Below, piece after piece: positions 1 to 10,936 of a stretch of DNA of 64,000 nucleotides; the first letter of the stretch is position 1, and each line of letters begins with the position of its first letter. Location: positions 1 through 64,000 of the forward strand of contig JAOIZZ010000004.1 in the NCBI GenBank assembly GCA_028227395.1, in the 5' to 3' direction. The translations under genes were made by a program, and so were the position numbers. The stretch is from Woeseiaceae bacterium. GTDB lineage: Bacteria; Pseudomonadota; Gammaproteobacteria; Steroidobacterales; Woeseiaceae. The notes under the pieces are model-generated. The model was not told where the DNA came from. It did no database searches and was given only the letters and a program-made list of their open reading frames with translations.

Positions 1-1
1 A

Positions 2-274
2 TCTATCAATGCTGATGGTACGATAGTTGCAATTGGGGCTAGTGGTAATGATTCGAGTGGCTCTAATGCTGGGCATGCACAAATATATGTGTGGGATGGG
101 GGTGCTTGGACGCAAAGGGGAGAGGATATTGATGGTCAAAATGCAGAAGATTTTAGTGGAGAATCTATATCACTTAATTCCGATAGTAAGCTAACCATTG
201 TTGCAATTGGAGCTTATGGCAATGATTCGAATGGTTCTGACGCTGGGCAAGTTAGAACCTTCGTCTGGCAATAG
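2..274 (+). CDS. C-terminal end of a beta-propeller/FG-GAP-like repeat protein (5' truncated by window)
   Basis: Frame open from base 2; two copies of 'AIGA.GNDS.GS.AG...VW' with a 174-nt (58-aa) period; stop at 272-274. Confidence 0.7.
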   Translation, partial: SINADGTIVAIGASGNDSSGSNAGHAQIYVWDGGAWTQRGEDIDGQNAEDFSGESISLNSDSKLTIVAIGAYGNDSNGSDAGQVRTFVWQ

Positions 275-354
275 CGGGTTAACTCATTTACAAAGGTTTT
301 TCACTCCAAATCATTAAAAACCAGATTACACTCTACTAAAGCCTTGCAACATCT

Positions 355-1617
355 CTATTGGACCATCTTAAAAGAGCCGCTATTGTATCGAAATTTAGCT
401 ACAAGAGCATCTAATAAATTTTCACTCTGATCCCAATATTGATGTTCGTTATCGCCATCAGCAAGTGGCCATGAGGAATACATTGCGATTACAATACCAG
501 CTTCAGGAGCAATTCGTAAAAATTGACCATGTATCCCAACGCCATTCAAATCTCGCTCTTCGTTGCCTTTGCCCCACCAAAATGATCGGTAAAATGGCTT
601 TGCATTCTCAGGTGTTTCATAAGGCCAATTTGAATCACCTGATTGAGCATGCATGTCTTCTATATAAGCAGCGGGTATTACTTGTTCTCCAAAAGCACTT
701 CCTTTGTTGAGCACCAATAGACCCATGCGGCTCAGATCTCGTAAAGTTGAATTCATGCCTCTACTAGCTAGAGCAAAACCACTTTTATCAACAGTGATAT
801 AAGCATCATGCTCTGCACCCATTGGTCTCCAGATATTTTCAGAAATTAAAGTTGCCAAAGATTTTCCTGTGGCCTCTTCTAGAACCCATCCGATGACATC
901 TGTCGAGCCCGAACGATAGTTAAATTTCCCAACATTTGACTCATTACGATCTATTGTTGGAAAAAAATCATACCCACCAATAGCTAAGTTTTTAGGGCAA
1001 TAATCAGCCTCTATCCAGCCAATTACACAATCTTGCAGACGAAATGTCGTCGTAAAATCTGGATAATCTTCTGTATAGTTTGATCCATCTTTCATATCTA
1101 ATACTGTCTGTAATGAGTCTGGACCCCAGCCACTCTCAGTTAGCTCTGGTATATAGTGAGAAATAGTTTGTGAAAAATCAATAACGCCATCATTCTCAAT
1201 TTTCCCAGCCAGCAGGCCGACAACTGATTTTGAAATAGAATTCATTAAATGCGGCTTTTCCTCAGTAAGATGGCCATAATATTTTTCAAATACAACATTT
1301 CCATCTTTGAGTATAAGCAAACCATCGATAAACCAATTTTTTGCAATCTCATCGATTGATTGGTTTCGCTCTTCATAGGTAATGGAAAAATCAGTGACAT
1401 AGTTATTACTTTGCTCAAGCTTCAAAATACGGTTATTATCATGTTGAATATTGACTGTGGGCAGTACCTCACGAATATGACTGTAACTCCACCTATTGAT
1501 CGGGCCAAACTGAAAATTTGATAGAGTTAGATTGTCCGGTCTATCACTTATTTGTGCTACAGAGACTCCTGTAAGCAGATAAAAACAGAGGCTTGATAAT
1601 ATAACTATCTTATTCAT
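355..1617 (-). CDS. Secreted serine hydrolase, beta-lactamase (class C)/penicillin-binding-like family
   Basis: Signal peptide; SxxK motif in 'MNSISKSVVGLL'; 'YRSGSTDVIGWVLEEATGK' typical of the family. Confidence 0.85.
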   Translation of the reverse strand: MNKIVILSSLCFYLLTGVSVAQISDRPDNLTLSNFQFGPINRWSYSHIREVLPTVNIQHDNNRILKLEQSNNYVTDFSITYEERNQSIDEIAKNWFIDGLLILKDGNVVFEKYYGHLTEEKPHLMNSISKSVVGLLAGKIENDGVIDFSQTISHYIPELTESGWGPDSLQTVLDMKDGSNYTEDYPDFTTTFRLQDCVIGWIEADYCPKNLAIGGYDFFPTIDRNESNVGKFNYRSGSTDVIGWVLEEATGKSLATLISENIWRPMGAEHDAYITVDKSGFALASRGMNSTLRDLSRMGLLVLNKGSAFGEQVIPAAYIEDMHAQSGDSNWPYETPENAKPFYRSFWWGKGNEERDLNGVGIHGQFLRIAPEAGIVIAMYSSWPLADGDNEHQYWDQSENLLDALVAKFRYNSGSFKMVQ

Positions 1618-1659
1618 AATTAATCCTAATGAGTGATGATTTAAATGTAGATAATAATT

Positions 1660-3366
1660 TTAAAAATCAAACTTACCATAAACCAATTCACCGTCCATAA
1701 TCACAGCAATTGGTCTAGTTTTATGGACTTCGTAACGATTAACTTCAAATAAATTTTGATTCAAAACGATTAAATCGGCCATTTTACCGACCTCGATTGA
1801 ACCCAATTCATCGGAACGACCTAATTGATAGGCGCCATTAATCGTATATCCATCAACCAACGTATCAAGTCTTATTCTTTCACTTCGTGGGGGCGCATAA
1901 CGCGCCTTAGAATTACCTTCAATTGGTTGACGATTGTGCCCTATTTGCATCCCATGATAAGGATTAGCTTGCTCATCTAACCATCCTTGTTTAGTGGTTA
2001 TGTCACTCGAAAAAGTAATTATTGCGTTATCGGCTATCATCGGTTGTGCACGCATTTGCGATAACGCTTTTTCGCCGATAGCTGCGATAGTATTGTGATC
2101 CGCCACATGGCCGTGCCATGCTGGTGTGAAAGAGGCTATGACGCCAAGATCTTTAAAGCGATAAAAGTCTGTATCTAGGACTGTCTCTAGATGACAAAGT
2201 GCAATACGAATCGATGGTGGTTTGCCCAGAGTCTCATGAGCACGCTCAATTGCGTTAAGGATCTTATTTGTTGATTTATCCCCAACTGAATGCACATGTA
2301 GATTTATTTTCTCTTCTGACAAATCGATGATCAGATCATGCAATTGTTCTTCTGAAAATAATGAATCACCACTATTTCCAGGTGTATCCAGGTAATCTTC
2401 GAACATATCTGCGGTTCGCGTTTCAATCACACCATCATGAAAGATTTTTAGTGTGTCTATCCTTAAACGGTCACTACCATATTTTAAATTAAGAGCTTTG
2501 AGTTGATCAATTGCAGTATCATAATCTTGAGGCAAAAAAAGTGTGAAGCTGGCATGGTAGCGCAAAGGTAGTCTTCCCGCTCTATCCAGCTTTGATAATG
2601 CGGCATAAGTCTCATCGTCAATACCAAAGTTACCAGCATCAAGTAATGTGGTCACCCCTAAATTACGAAGATAAACCATAAAATCGACCAATTCATCTTC
2701 CACTGTTGGTGTAATTGACAAAAAATTATTGATAAAAACTGAGCTTGCAGATTCAGTTATCCAGCCTGTAGGTTCACCCGATTCATCGCGTTGATAAAAA
2801 GAAAATCCAGGGATAATATCTCTAGTATCACTATCAATACCGGCTACTTCTAGTGCTCGGCTGTTCACCCAAGTTGAATGCCCCCAATAATCTAAGAGAA
2901 TAACCGGACGATCTGATTCAATTTTATCAAGATCGTCTTTATGCGGTCCTGTTTTCCCAAACGTACCATTATCCCAATAACCTCCCATGATAAATTCTCT
3001 CTCAGGATTCGCAGTAATCATATCCGAGATATTATTCATGAGATCTTCTTTTTCAGGGACAATGTCCATATTAAGAAAATCATAGGAAGCCGCGACCATT
3101 CCAGGGTGAGTATGCGAATCCGTAAGACCTGGCAATACCAACTTTCCCTTCAAATCAATAATTTTTGCACCATTACCCACAAAAGTAAGTGCACCTATGT
3201 CATTACCAACATAAGCAATTTTAGTTCCTTCAATAACTACTGCATTTGCCCAAGGAGTTTGCTCATTAGATGTATAAATAGTGCCATTGGTATAAGCAAT
3301 AGTTTTGTTATCTGCAATGGCAATGCTTACGTAGAATATCCCTATAATAAAGAGTAGTTTTTTCAT
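1660..3366 (-). CDS. Secreted amidohydrolase, YtcJ-like metal-dependent hydrolase
   Basis: 'LPGLTDSHTHPG' HxH motif, 'GSIEVGKMADLIVLNQNLFEV' C-terminus; start MKKLLFI preferred over the longer ORF start at 3387. Confidence 0.85.
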   Translation of the reverse strand: MKKLLFIIGIFYVSIAIADNKTIAYTNGTIYTSNEQTPWANAVVIEGTKIAYVGNDIGALTFVGNGAKIIDLKGKLVLPGLTDSHTHPGMVAASYDFLNMDIVPEKEDLMNNISDMITANPEREFIMGGYWDNGTFGKTGPHKDDLDKIESDRPVILLDYWGHSTWVNSRALEVAGIDSDTRDIIPGFSFYQRDESGEPTGWITESASSVFINNFLSITPTVEDELVDFMVYLRNLGVTTLLDAGNFGIDDETYAALSKLDRAGRLPLRYHASFTLFLPQDYDTAIDQLKALNLKYGSDRLRIDTLKIFHDGVIETRTADMFEDYLDTPGNSGDSLFSEEQLHDLIIDLSEEKINLHVHSVGDKSTNKILNAIERAHETLGKPPSIRIALCHLETVLDTDFYRFKDLGVIASFTPAWHGHVADHNTIAAIGEKALSQMRAQPMIADNAIITFSSDITTKQGWLDEQANPYHGMQIGHNRQPIEGNSKARYAPPRSERIRLDTLVDGYTINGAYQLGRSDELGSIEVGKMADLIVLNQNLFEVNRYEVHKTRPIAVIMDGELVYGKFDF

Positions 3367-3439
3367 AGAGTAAAAATAACACATCAACAGTAAAGATTGA
3401 AAAATAAACTTCTTTAATAAGCTAAAGCCACTTTTAATT

Positions 3440-4486
3440 TTATTTGGGTATTGGGCGTTGAATACGTTCCGAAAACATTTTTATAAATCGCACCCAATCT
3501 AGATCATATTGAACGTTCATCAGTTGCGCGCCTTCGGCACCCGGCCATAACTCCACTCCACCTACAGAAACACCATAACTAATACCATGATGAATATTAA
3601 CATCGACATACATTTTTTTGGTTGTGACTATACTCGAATCAATTAGACTTGCGACTGCGATTTGATCGTACATGAGCCACACGCTATCGGGATCAATCTC
3701 AAATCGTTTGCCAACCGTGTCTTTAAGCAATTGAGTGAATGGAGTTTCTCTCAAAATCATTTGCTCGTAATATTCTTTTGATAATGTTGATTTTCTCGAA
3801 ACATTCAAAGGCGATAATTCTATTGGTATACCTGACCGAAGAGTTACGTATGCAGCTTCAGGATCAACCCAAAAATTATACTCTGCATTCGGCGTGATAT
3901 TACCAGCACCATCAGCGAGTGATGCAATTGCCCCACCCATAATCACAAGGCTTTTTACTTTTTTTGCAAAAGTTGGTTCTGCACGTATTGCTTGAGCTAC
4001 ATTTGTGAGTGGACCAATGGCAACTATAGTAATTTTGCCTGGCTGATCCATCACTGACTCAACTAGAAATGACACTGCAGATTTACTTTTTGCTGTTATC
4101 TTGGCAAAACCACCTGGTGGCATTTTAGGCGCTTCATTGGAGTACCAGTTACCGTATTGACTTACCGAAAAGTCACTTTTATCATGTACCAAAGGCATAT
4201 CAGCACCCTGGTAAACAGGTATATCAGTACGATTAGCAATTTCCAGCATACGAAGAACATCTGAGGTTGCGGTTTCGAGACTTTCATTTCCCATAACCGT
4301 TGTTATACCTAATATTCTAAGCTCGGGTGATTGTAACGCCAGCATTAGAGCCATACCATCATCGGCTGGTGGCATCACAAAATCAGTATCAAATATAATT
4401 GGAGTTTGTTCGTCAGCTTGGGCTATTAACAATCCTGGCGTACTAAAAACTGTTATTAATAGTAATATTAATTTTATTTTTAACAT
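3440..4486 (-). CDS. Secreted inosine/uridine-preferring nucleoside hydrolase family protein
   Basis: 'IIFDTDFVMPPADDGMALMLAL' variant of the DxDxxxDD motif; 'ITIVAIGPLTNVAQAIRAEP'. Confidence 0.85.
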   Translation of the reverse strand: MLKIKLILLLITVFSTPGLLIAQADEQTPIIFDTDFVMPPADDGMALMLALQSPELRILGITTVMGNESLETATSDVLRMLEIANRTDIPVYQGADMPLVHDKSDFSVSQYGNWYSNEAPKMPPGGFAKITAKSKSAVSFLVESVMDQPGKITIVAIGPLTNVAQAIRAEPTFAKKVKSLVIMGGAIASLADGAGNITPNAEYNFWVDPEAAYVTLRSGIPIELSPLNVSRKSTLSKEYYEQMILRETPFTQLLKDTVGKRFEIDPDSVWLMYDQIAVASLIDSSIVTTKKMYVDVNIHHGISYGVSVGGVELWPGAEGAQLMNVQYDLDWVRFIKMFSERIQRPIPK

Positions 4487-4596
4487 TGTCTTCCTCTGAA
4501 AATTCTATTGCTATTATTGGGTTGAACTTACTTATATTTTTGACGGCTATATAATAGATAGGTAGATTACATTATTTAAAGTTATGATCAAACTTC

Positions 4597-5301
4597 TTGG
4601 GAGAGAACATGCTAACTGTATTAATTACCGGTGCAAATCGAGGTATTGGCTTAGAGTTGGTCAAACACTACTTAGATCATGGTGATCGAGTAATAGGTAC
4701 TTATCGAGAAACAACAAGCTCTAAAGAATTAATCCAGATGAGCGAAAATCATAAAGATCTAAAAACACTTAGCTTAGATGTCAGTTCAGATGAGTCATTG
4801 AAAGATTTCCCAAATCAATTGAATGGTGCACCAATTGATATTTTTATCAATAATGCTGGAGTCTTTGGCCCACGTGATTCTTCATTTGGTAATGTCACTG
4901 AAGAAGGTTGGGTCGCGGCACTAAAAGTCAACGCCATCGCCCCTTTAATTTTGACACAATTAATTATTGAAAATTTAAGAAAAGGTTCAGTAAAAAAATT
5001 GATCTACATAACTTCAAAAATGGGTTCTATTGATGACAATAAAGGCGGTGGCTCTTATGTCTATAGAAGCTCAAAAACAGCATTAAATGCGGTAGTTAAG
5101 AGTATATCCGTTGATCTCACTAATGAAGGAATGCGTGTAGCTCTATTGCATCCCGGATGGGTTAGAACGGATATGGGTGGACCTAATGGACTGATTGATA
5201 CAAAGACGAGCGTTTCTGGGATGATTAAAGTGATTGATGGCTTAAAAGATTCAAATTCTGGCAGCTTTTTTAATTATGATGGCACAAATATTCCATGGTG
5301 A
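4597..5301 (+). CDS. Short-chain dehydrogenase/reductase
   Basis: 'ITGANRGIGLELV' Rossmann motif, NNAG, YRSSK active site. Confidence 0.88.
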   Translation: MGENMLTVLITGANRGIGLELVKHYLDHGDRVIGTYRETTSSKELIQMSENHKDLKTLSLDVSSDESLKDFPNQLNGAPIDIFINNAGVFGPRDSSFGNVTEEGWVAALKVNAIAPLILTQLIIENLRKGSVKKLIYITSKMGSIDDNKGGGSYVYRSSKTALNAVVKSISVDLTNEGMRVALLHPGWVRTDMGGPNGLIDTKTSVSGMIKVIDGLKDSNSGSFFNYDGTNIPW

Positions 5302-5396
5302 TCATCACAATAATAATTTTTAAATTCAATTCTTTCGGTACTTCAAATAGTCCTTAAGGTACGAATCGAAACAGCATGCATTTTTAGGCGACGGAA

Positions 5397-7010
5397 TTAA
5401 TTTTTTCTACCCGGTCCATAAATAATTTTCCCTGGTCTATTGCCATTATGCTTACCATTTTCAACAACGATAACCCCATTCACGATTACAAATTTCATGC
5501 CGACTGAATATTGATGAGGTTCTTCAAATGTAGCTTTATCAATTATTTCGTTAGAATTAAATATTGCAATATCTGCATAATATCCTTCTGCAATTAGACC
5601 CCTATCATGAATACCTAACCTTTTAGCACTCTGACTGCTCATCTTTCGAACCGCCTGCTCTAATTTTAGAATACCTCGCTCTCTTACGTAATACCCCAAT
5701 ACCCTCGCAAATGTACCGTATTGCCTTGGATGTGGAGTGCCCTCACCAAATATACCAACTGGACCATCAGAGCCGATGGCGGTTGCTGGATGTTGCATTA
5801 TCCTATCCACATCATCAGGGTTTATAGCGTGATAAACCGCTGTCACACTTCCTTTCTCAAGTATTGCAAAAATAGTTTCTACTGCATTTTCAGCAGATGG
5901 CTTCATTCCCATTTCAATAGTAATTTCTGCAAGATTTTTCCCTGCCATTGATGGGTCCCAAGAATTTCTGGAAATAAATATATTCTTTGGATTGCCGCCC
6001 CCTCTTCCGTATAAAATTTTCTTAATAACTTCATTCTTAATAATGCTTCTGGTTTCAAGACTTCTAATTCGCTGAAGCATTCTTTCGTCTCCACCCTCCT
6101 GTGCCCATTGAGGTATTAAAGCCTTTAAACCTGTTTGAGAAGCGGTGTATGGGTATTGATCAATCGTTACGTCAAGCCCTTCATTCCTGGCTATATCCAC
6201 CAATCGTAAGCTCTCGATAGAAAGTCCCCAATTCTCTACACCCATTACCTTGTGATGAGTAATTTGAACTGGAATATCACTTTCTCGACCAATCCGAATT
6301 GTTTCTTTAACAGATTGAATTAATTCGGATGTCTCTTCGCGTATATGTGATATATAAATACCATCATATTCAGCAACAACCTTTGATAATTCAATTACCT
6401 CTTCGGTAGAGGCATAACTACCTGGCACATAGAATAATCCAGTAGACATACCCAAGGCTCCATCTTCCATGGCTTCACGAATCAATACCTTCATTTGTGT
6501 CATTTCAGATCTTGTAGGTTCACGATCTTCCGCCCCCATAACCATTTGCCTGATTGTTCCATGACCAACAAATGTACTCCAATTTGGACTGATTTTTTTC
6601 TCAATGATTGCATCATAATGATGACCAATTGGAAAAGGGGAAGCACCGTCATTACCTTCAGTAAGTGTAGTAACTCCTTGAAGAAGAGCACTTTCTGCTC
6701 CAGGAACATCAAAAATACCACGAAGTGCATGCGTATGAGGATCGATAAAACCAGGTGTAACCACCAAACCATTAGCATCGATGATTCGTTCTGCATTTTC
6801 TTTTGAAAGATTTCCGATTTTAACTATCCGTTCATCTTTAACAGCAATATCAGCAAAAAACCATGGATTGCCTGTACCATCAACCACCCTTCCATTGGTT
6901 ATTAAGATGTCATAGAGCAATAAATCATTTGCAGAACTATATTTTGCAAATCCAATAAGTACAAATACTGTTGCTGTATAAAAAGAATTTTTAAAAATTC
7001 TATAACACAT
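5397..7010 (-). CDS. D-aminoacylase / N-acyl-D-amino-acid deacylase-like amidohydrolase
   Basis: 'TPGFIDPHTHALRG', 'YISHIREET', 'ITHHKVMG', C-terminal 'GLIAEGYYADIAIFN'. Confidence 0.85.
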   Translation of the reverse strand: MCYRIFKNSFYTATVFVLIGFAKYSSANDLLLYDILITNGRVVDGTGNPWFFADIAVKDERIVKIGNLSKENAERIIDANGLVVTPGFIDPHTHALRGIFDVPGAESALLQGVTTLTEGNDGASPFPIGHHYDAIIEKKISPNWSTFVGHGTIRQMVMGAEDREPTRSEMTQMKVLIREAMEDGALGMSTGLFYVPGSYASTEEVIELSKVVAEYDGIYISHIREETSELIQSVKETIRIGRESDIPVQITHHKVMGVENWGLSIESLRLVDIARNEGLDVTIDQYPYTASQTGLKALIPQWAQEGGDERMLQRIRSLETRSIIKNEVIKKILYGRGGGNPKNIFISRNSWDPSMAGKNLAEITIEMGMKPSAENAVETIFAILEKGSVTAVYHAINPDDVDRIMQHPATAIGSDGPVGIFGEGTPHPRQYGTFARVLGYYVRERGILKLEQAVRKMSSQSAKRLGIHDRGLIAEGYYADIAIFNSNEIIDKATFEEPHQYSVGMKFVIVNGVIVVENGKHNGNRPGKIIYGPGRKN

Positions 7011-7055
7011 CCAGATTATACTTATAATCTAATTAAATTTATGGGTCTCGCCTGG

Positions 7056-9314
7056 CTATTCATCATTATAGCTTTTCATAATTTCTCTTGGCCAAGCCAT
7101 TGGGACTTGTTGCTGAGGATTAAATACTCTTTTGTAACCTTGAGATGGGTATGCTTTAGCCGCAGCTGCAATTTCTTTTTCACTTATGAATTCACTTGGA
7201 ATTAGCTTAAAGACATCCAAACCACGAATAATTTCTGTTGCATAAATATAACCTTCATAATAATAAACAGACCAGTATCCACCTGTTACCAATTGCTCTT
7301 CATCTATAGGCCCTCTATCAAAATAAGCAATTTCTTTAGGTTTTTCTGAATCAGTAAAATCTATTATTGAAATTCCACCTTGATACCAAGCTTGAACAAA
7401 TATATCTCTTCCAGGTATTGGGATAATTGACCCATTATGTGCAACACAGTTTTCGGTTTCTAATTGTGGTGCTGGCATTTTGTAATGACTCTTGTATTCG
7501 AGTTTTCCGTCAACGATGTCATAAATAGCATCGGCACCCCAAGTGAGAGGATCCCAAGCTCTGCATCGAGGTCTTCCACCACCACCCCACTCATCAGTGA
7601 ATACTACTTTGGTTCCGTCATTATTAAATGTTGCTGAATGCCAATAAGCGAAGCCCTCATCTGAAACTGCATCTAGCCTTATTGGCTCATAAGGGTCTGT
7701 TATATCAAATAATATTCCATTGCCTGAGCATGCCCCAGCTGCAAGATTAGCGGAAGGAAAAACTGTTATATCATGGCATTCCTCAGTTACTCCTGTTGTT
7801 TGGGTGTCATCTCCATGATCACCACCTCTCCATAACCCAGCTAAAGCACCTGTTTCGGGATCAGCAAATACTGTAGGGCTACTAACTATTTTTGATTTTG
7901 ATGGATCAGCAACTGGAATTTCAATTATGTCTATTCTAAATAAAGCAGTCCTGTTATCGCCTGCAATATCCCCTATACAAGAATCTAATTCGTCATTGTC
8001 CCTTACGCTTGAGGTACCGGAGTTATAAACTATAATCTTGCCATCATCACCCGGTCCAGAAACAACTGAATGAGTATGTGAGCCACGACATGTTTGAACA
8101 ATCCCAACTTGTTTTGGTCTTCTTAAGTCAGATATATCAAATATCCTGATTCCACGGAATCTTTCTGGAGTTGGTTCACTCCCTGCACCCTGAAGCCCAC
8201 AGTCCACTCGGCCTCTGGTTTCTTCAACTGACATAATTAATAAATTACCAACTACAGAGACATCACCTTGACCTCCAGGACAAATAATAGAAGAAACTAG
8301 TGACGGAACCCCACCTTCAAACATCCTATAAATATTGAATCCGTGATAGCTTCCAGCAATTAATATATCGTCTCTAAACGCGATATCTGTATTGGAAAAA
8401 CTCAACATGGGGCTTCTTTTGTCACTTGCAGTAGTTTCTATTGATTTTACTTTCTCTCCCTCATCGTCATCATCCTCGTCACTCTCTTTAGCTTCATAAC
8501 GCTCAGAGGGATTATTAGGATCAAAAAAACCTGCAGGTTTTGATAAAGATGAAATCAATTCCAAATTAAGTATTGCTTCTCCAGCATTATAAAGTCCGGG
8601 GCTTAAGCCCGCCCTTGGATCCTCCGACAAAGTCACCAGCAAATAATTCATTCTCTCTATCTCTACCGATTGATCGTTTACTACATCTGAGGCAAATTCA
8701 TTCAAAATCGGATCATATGCGGAGCCTCTCTGTTTTCTTAATTTATCAACCATTTTGATTGCACCATCATGATGATTAATCATTAGTTTAAGAAAAAGTC
8801 TGTCGAAATCAGTGCTATTGCTTCTTTCGAGTTCTTCTAACTCTTCAGCACTAGCCATACCTGCCATATCATCCATACCTGCCATATCATGATGTGCATG
8901 CATTTCATTATATTTTACTGGGTCTAGTGCGATTTCCCCACGATCTTGAAGCCAATTCTTCATAAAATCGACCTCATCTTCCTGAGTAACTAATATTTTT
9001 CCAGCTAAGTCTAAGACAGGGATAGAGTTAGTTCTATCTAGCGCCATATCAGACATAATCATGGCTTGGTGGTGATGTAAGATCATTCCCTGCATAAACT
9101 CAACATCGTCAGAGGTAAAGCTAGTGTCAGCGATTTCTGATGCTGTTGCTACATCTATATCCTTAGTTTCCTCACCTGGTGCTCCAGGTTGAACAATTGG
9201 AGGTGCTGTACTTTGATCTTCAGCAAAGATTGATGAAAAAATAAACAGTGAAATGACAAGGATAAGAGTTTTTTTTCTGATTAAAATAAAATTATTCATA
9301 TAAGTGTTTGCCAA
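7056..9314 (-). CDS. DUF305 domain (two His-rich helical segments) fused to LVIVD-repeat beta-propeller, exported
   Basis: 'MQGMILHHHQAMIMSDMAL' and 'LKLMINHHDGAIKMVDKL' (DUF305); downstream repeats 'DIAFRDDILIAGSYHGFNIYRM', 'GIRIFDISDLRRPKQVG', 'GISIIDFTDSEKPKEIAYFD' (LVIVD). Confidence 0.8.
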   Translation of the reverse strand: MANTYMNNFILIRKKTLILVISLFIFSSIFAEDQSTAPPIVQPGAPGEETKDIDVATASEIADTSFTSDDVEFMQGMILHHHQAMIMSDMALDRTNSIPVLDLAGKILVTQEDEVDFMKNWLQDRGEIALDPVKYNEMHAHHDMAGMDDMAGMASAEELEELERSNSTDFDRLFLKLMINHHDGAIKMVDKLRKQRGSAYDPILNEFASDVVNDQSVEIERMNYLLVTLSEDPRAGLSPGLYNAGEAILNLELISSLSKPAGFFDPNNPSERYEAKESDEDDDDEGEKVKSIETTASDKRSPMLSFSNTDIAFRDDILIAGSYHGFNIYRMFEGGVPSLVSSIICPGGQGDVSVVGNLLIMSVEETRGRVDCGLQGAGSEPTPERFRGIRIFDISDLRRPKQVGIVQTCRGSHTHSVVSGPGDDGKIIVYNSGTSSVRDNDELDSCIGDIAGDNRTALFRIDIIEIPVADPSKSKIVSSPTVFADPETGALAGLWRGGDHGDDTQTTGVTEECHDITVFPSANLAAGACSGNGILFDITDPYEPIRLDAVSDEGFAYWHSATFNNDGTKVVFTDEWGGGGRPRCRAWDPLTWGADAIYDIVDGKLEYKSHYKMPAPQLETENCVAHNGSIIPIPGRDIFVQAWYQGGISIIDFTDSEKPKEIAYFDRGPIDEEQLVTGGYWSVYYYEGYIYATEIIRGLDVFKLIPSEFISEKEIAAAAKAYPSQGYKRVFNPQQQVPMAWPREIMKSYNDE
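8855..8890 (-). repeat. Perfect 18-bp tandem duplication encoding MAGMDD/MAGM-type Met-rich linker
   Basis: ccatacctgccatatcat occurs twice in tandem (8855-8872, 8873-8890). Confidence 0.9.
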
Positions 9315-9510
9315 GGATTAGTATTTAGTTGTTCAATATATTGTGAATATAGTTCGTTTAGAACTTCATCTTTTTCCTACCCTACAGAACCTTGCACAAC
9401 TTGTGAAGTCTGGTAGTTAATTTTCAGAAAAAATCTAAATCTAATATTATTTTTATGAATAAAAATAATACTCATTGGAAATTGGCACTTCTGAGTAATA
9501 TCAGCACCAA

Positions 9511-9560
9511 GAATCGGTCACGTACTTTCGGACGATGAATTTTAAGTCTTTAGCTTTTAA
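9511..9560 (-). pseudogene. Decayed tRNA-Leu(UAA) remnant
   Basis: 9519-9554 'cacgtactttcggacgatgaattttaagtctttagc' matches the intact tRNA-Leu segment 'cacgtcctttcggacaacggattttaagtccgtagc' at 30/36 positions, same orientation; anticodon loop kept, acceptor and T stems lost. Confidence 0.75.
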
Positions 9561-9703
9561 TAATCAGTAACAATCATATTACTTATATTAATTTATCTAG
9601 GGGCTTATAGAGTATTTTGGTTATTATTGATTATTGACGAAATAAATTTGAAATTGAGAAAAATTAGTATAATTTTTGTAAAAATTTTAACTGCCTTATT
9701 TTT

Positions 9704-10936
9704 TTAAACCGTTGATCTCATTGATATTTTCTGAATTTTCTGATAAATAACATAAGCTGCAACAAGGCCAATCATGCTAAAGAAGGAAACTATTAGAAAC
9801 AGGTACTGATAACCAGAGGCACCCGGATAAGCATCTAAAATAATACCCCCTAAGGTTGGCATAAATATATCTGGCGTGTATGCTATTACTGAAATTATGC
9901 CTGTCGCAGTGCCTGTGAATGCTAGTGGTATACTACTTTGCTCCAAGAGAGAAAAATAAGTTCCCCTAAGGGCATAGACAGCAGCGGTAAGAATGGCAAC
10001 ATTGATTATTAAATATGGCAAGAGTGCGGAAGAACCAGGAATAAGAGAAAAGATCAAAAAACCTACAGTCATAACAATACAAAATCCTAATATAGCTTTG
10101 GCGGGGCCAATTTTATCAGCAAAAAAACCAGCTGCAATGGCAGCAAATGGCGTGACCCAGTATTTACCTGCTCCTATAGCGCCACCACCAACTTCACCCA
10201 ATTCATAAATTTCAGTCGCATAAGGGGTAAAAAAGATTGTTCCCCACATTGCAGTATTGGTTGCCATTATAATAAGTGCGATTAACCAAATGACGGGTAA
10301 CCTTAAAATATATATGATTTCATTGGTGGTCACTTTTGGCTGTTTTTTATTATTAGATATGTCATCACTCATAATTCGCCAGACCAAAAGCGCTAGCACT
10401 AAAATATAAAAAGATATCATTATGATAATTTCAGGGACAGCCCTATCATCACCTCTGCTGTATGCAAAAATCATTAACAAAATCGTTGTCGATATCACGT
10501 CGGAAATACTTCTGCCTCCTTCAAGTATCCCGTAGGTCTTTCCTTGATCCTCTTTACTGCCCCAACAGCGTGCTGCTTTGATCATGGCTGACCATAATAT
10601 GCCTGCGCTGGTTAGACCCCATATTGCGAATAATATTAGGCAGATTTCAAAAGAAGGTAAAGTCGAAAAAACAAAACCCGCTAGTGCGGTTATCACGAGG
10701 GCAATAGATATGAGTTTTCGTGGTGAAAATCGATCTGCTAACCATCCTCCAGGAAAATAAGCGATTAAAGACACAGCTCCGAAGGTGCTTAAAAGAATTC
10801 CCATTTGTGTTTTTGTAAATCCAAAGGCATTTTGCATGGGAATATAAAAAATATCTGAAAATAAAGGTAGCCAAAAAATAACGCTCCCAGACAGGCATAA
10901 TAAACCCATCGTTAGCCATTTTTCAGTAAACGTCAT
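9704..10936 (-). CDS. MFS transporter
   Basis: 12-TM-like hydrophobic protein; 'GGWLADRFSPRKL' MFS motif A. Confidence 0.85.
   Translation of the reverse strand: MTFTEKWLTMGLLCLSGSVIFWLPLFSDIFYIPMQNAFGFTKTQMGILLSTFGAVSLIAYFPGGWLADRFSPRKLISIALVITALAGFVFSTLPSFEICLILFAIWGLTSAGILWSAMIKAARCWGSKEDQGKTYGILEGGRSISDVISTTILLMIFAYSRGDDRAVPEIIIMISFYILVLALLVWRIMSDDISNNKKQPKVTTNEIIYILRLPVIWLIALIIMATNTAMWGTIFFTPYATEIYELGEVGGGAIGAGKYWVTPFAAIAAGFFADKIGPAKAILGFCIVMTVGFLIFSLIPGSSALLPYLIINVAILTAAVYALRGTYFSLLEQSSIPLAFTGTATGIISVIAYTPDIFMPTLGGIILDAYPGASGYQYLFLIVSFFSMIGLVAAYVIYQKIQKISMRSTV

Noticed and set aside
2941-3357. 138-aa plus-strand ORF opposite the YtcJ-like amidohydrolase
   Set aside because: No signal or domain logic; overlaps a well-supported gene.
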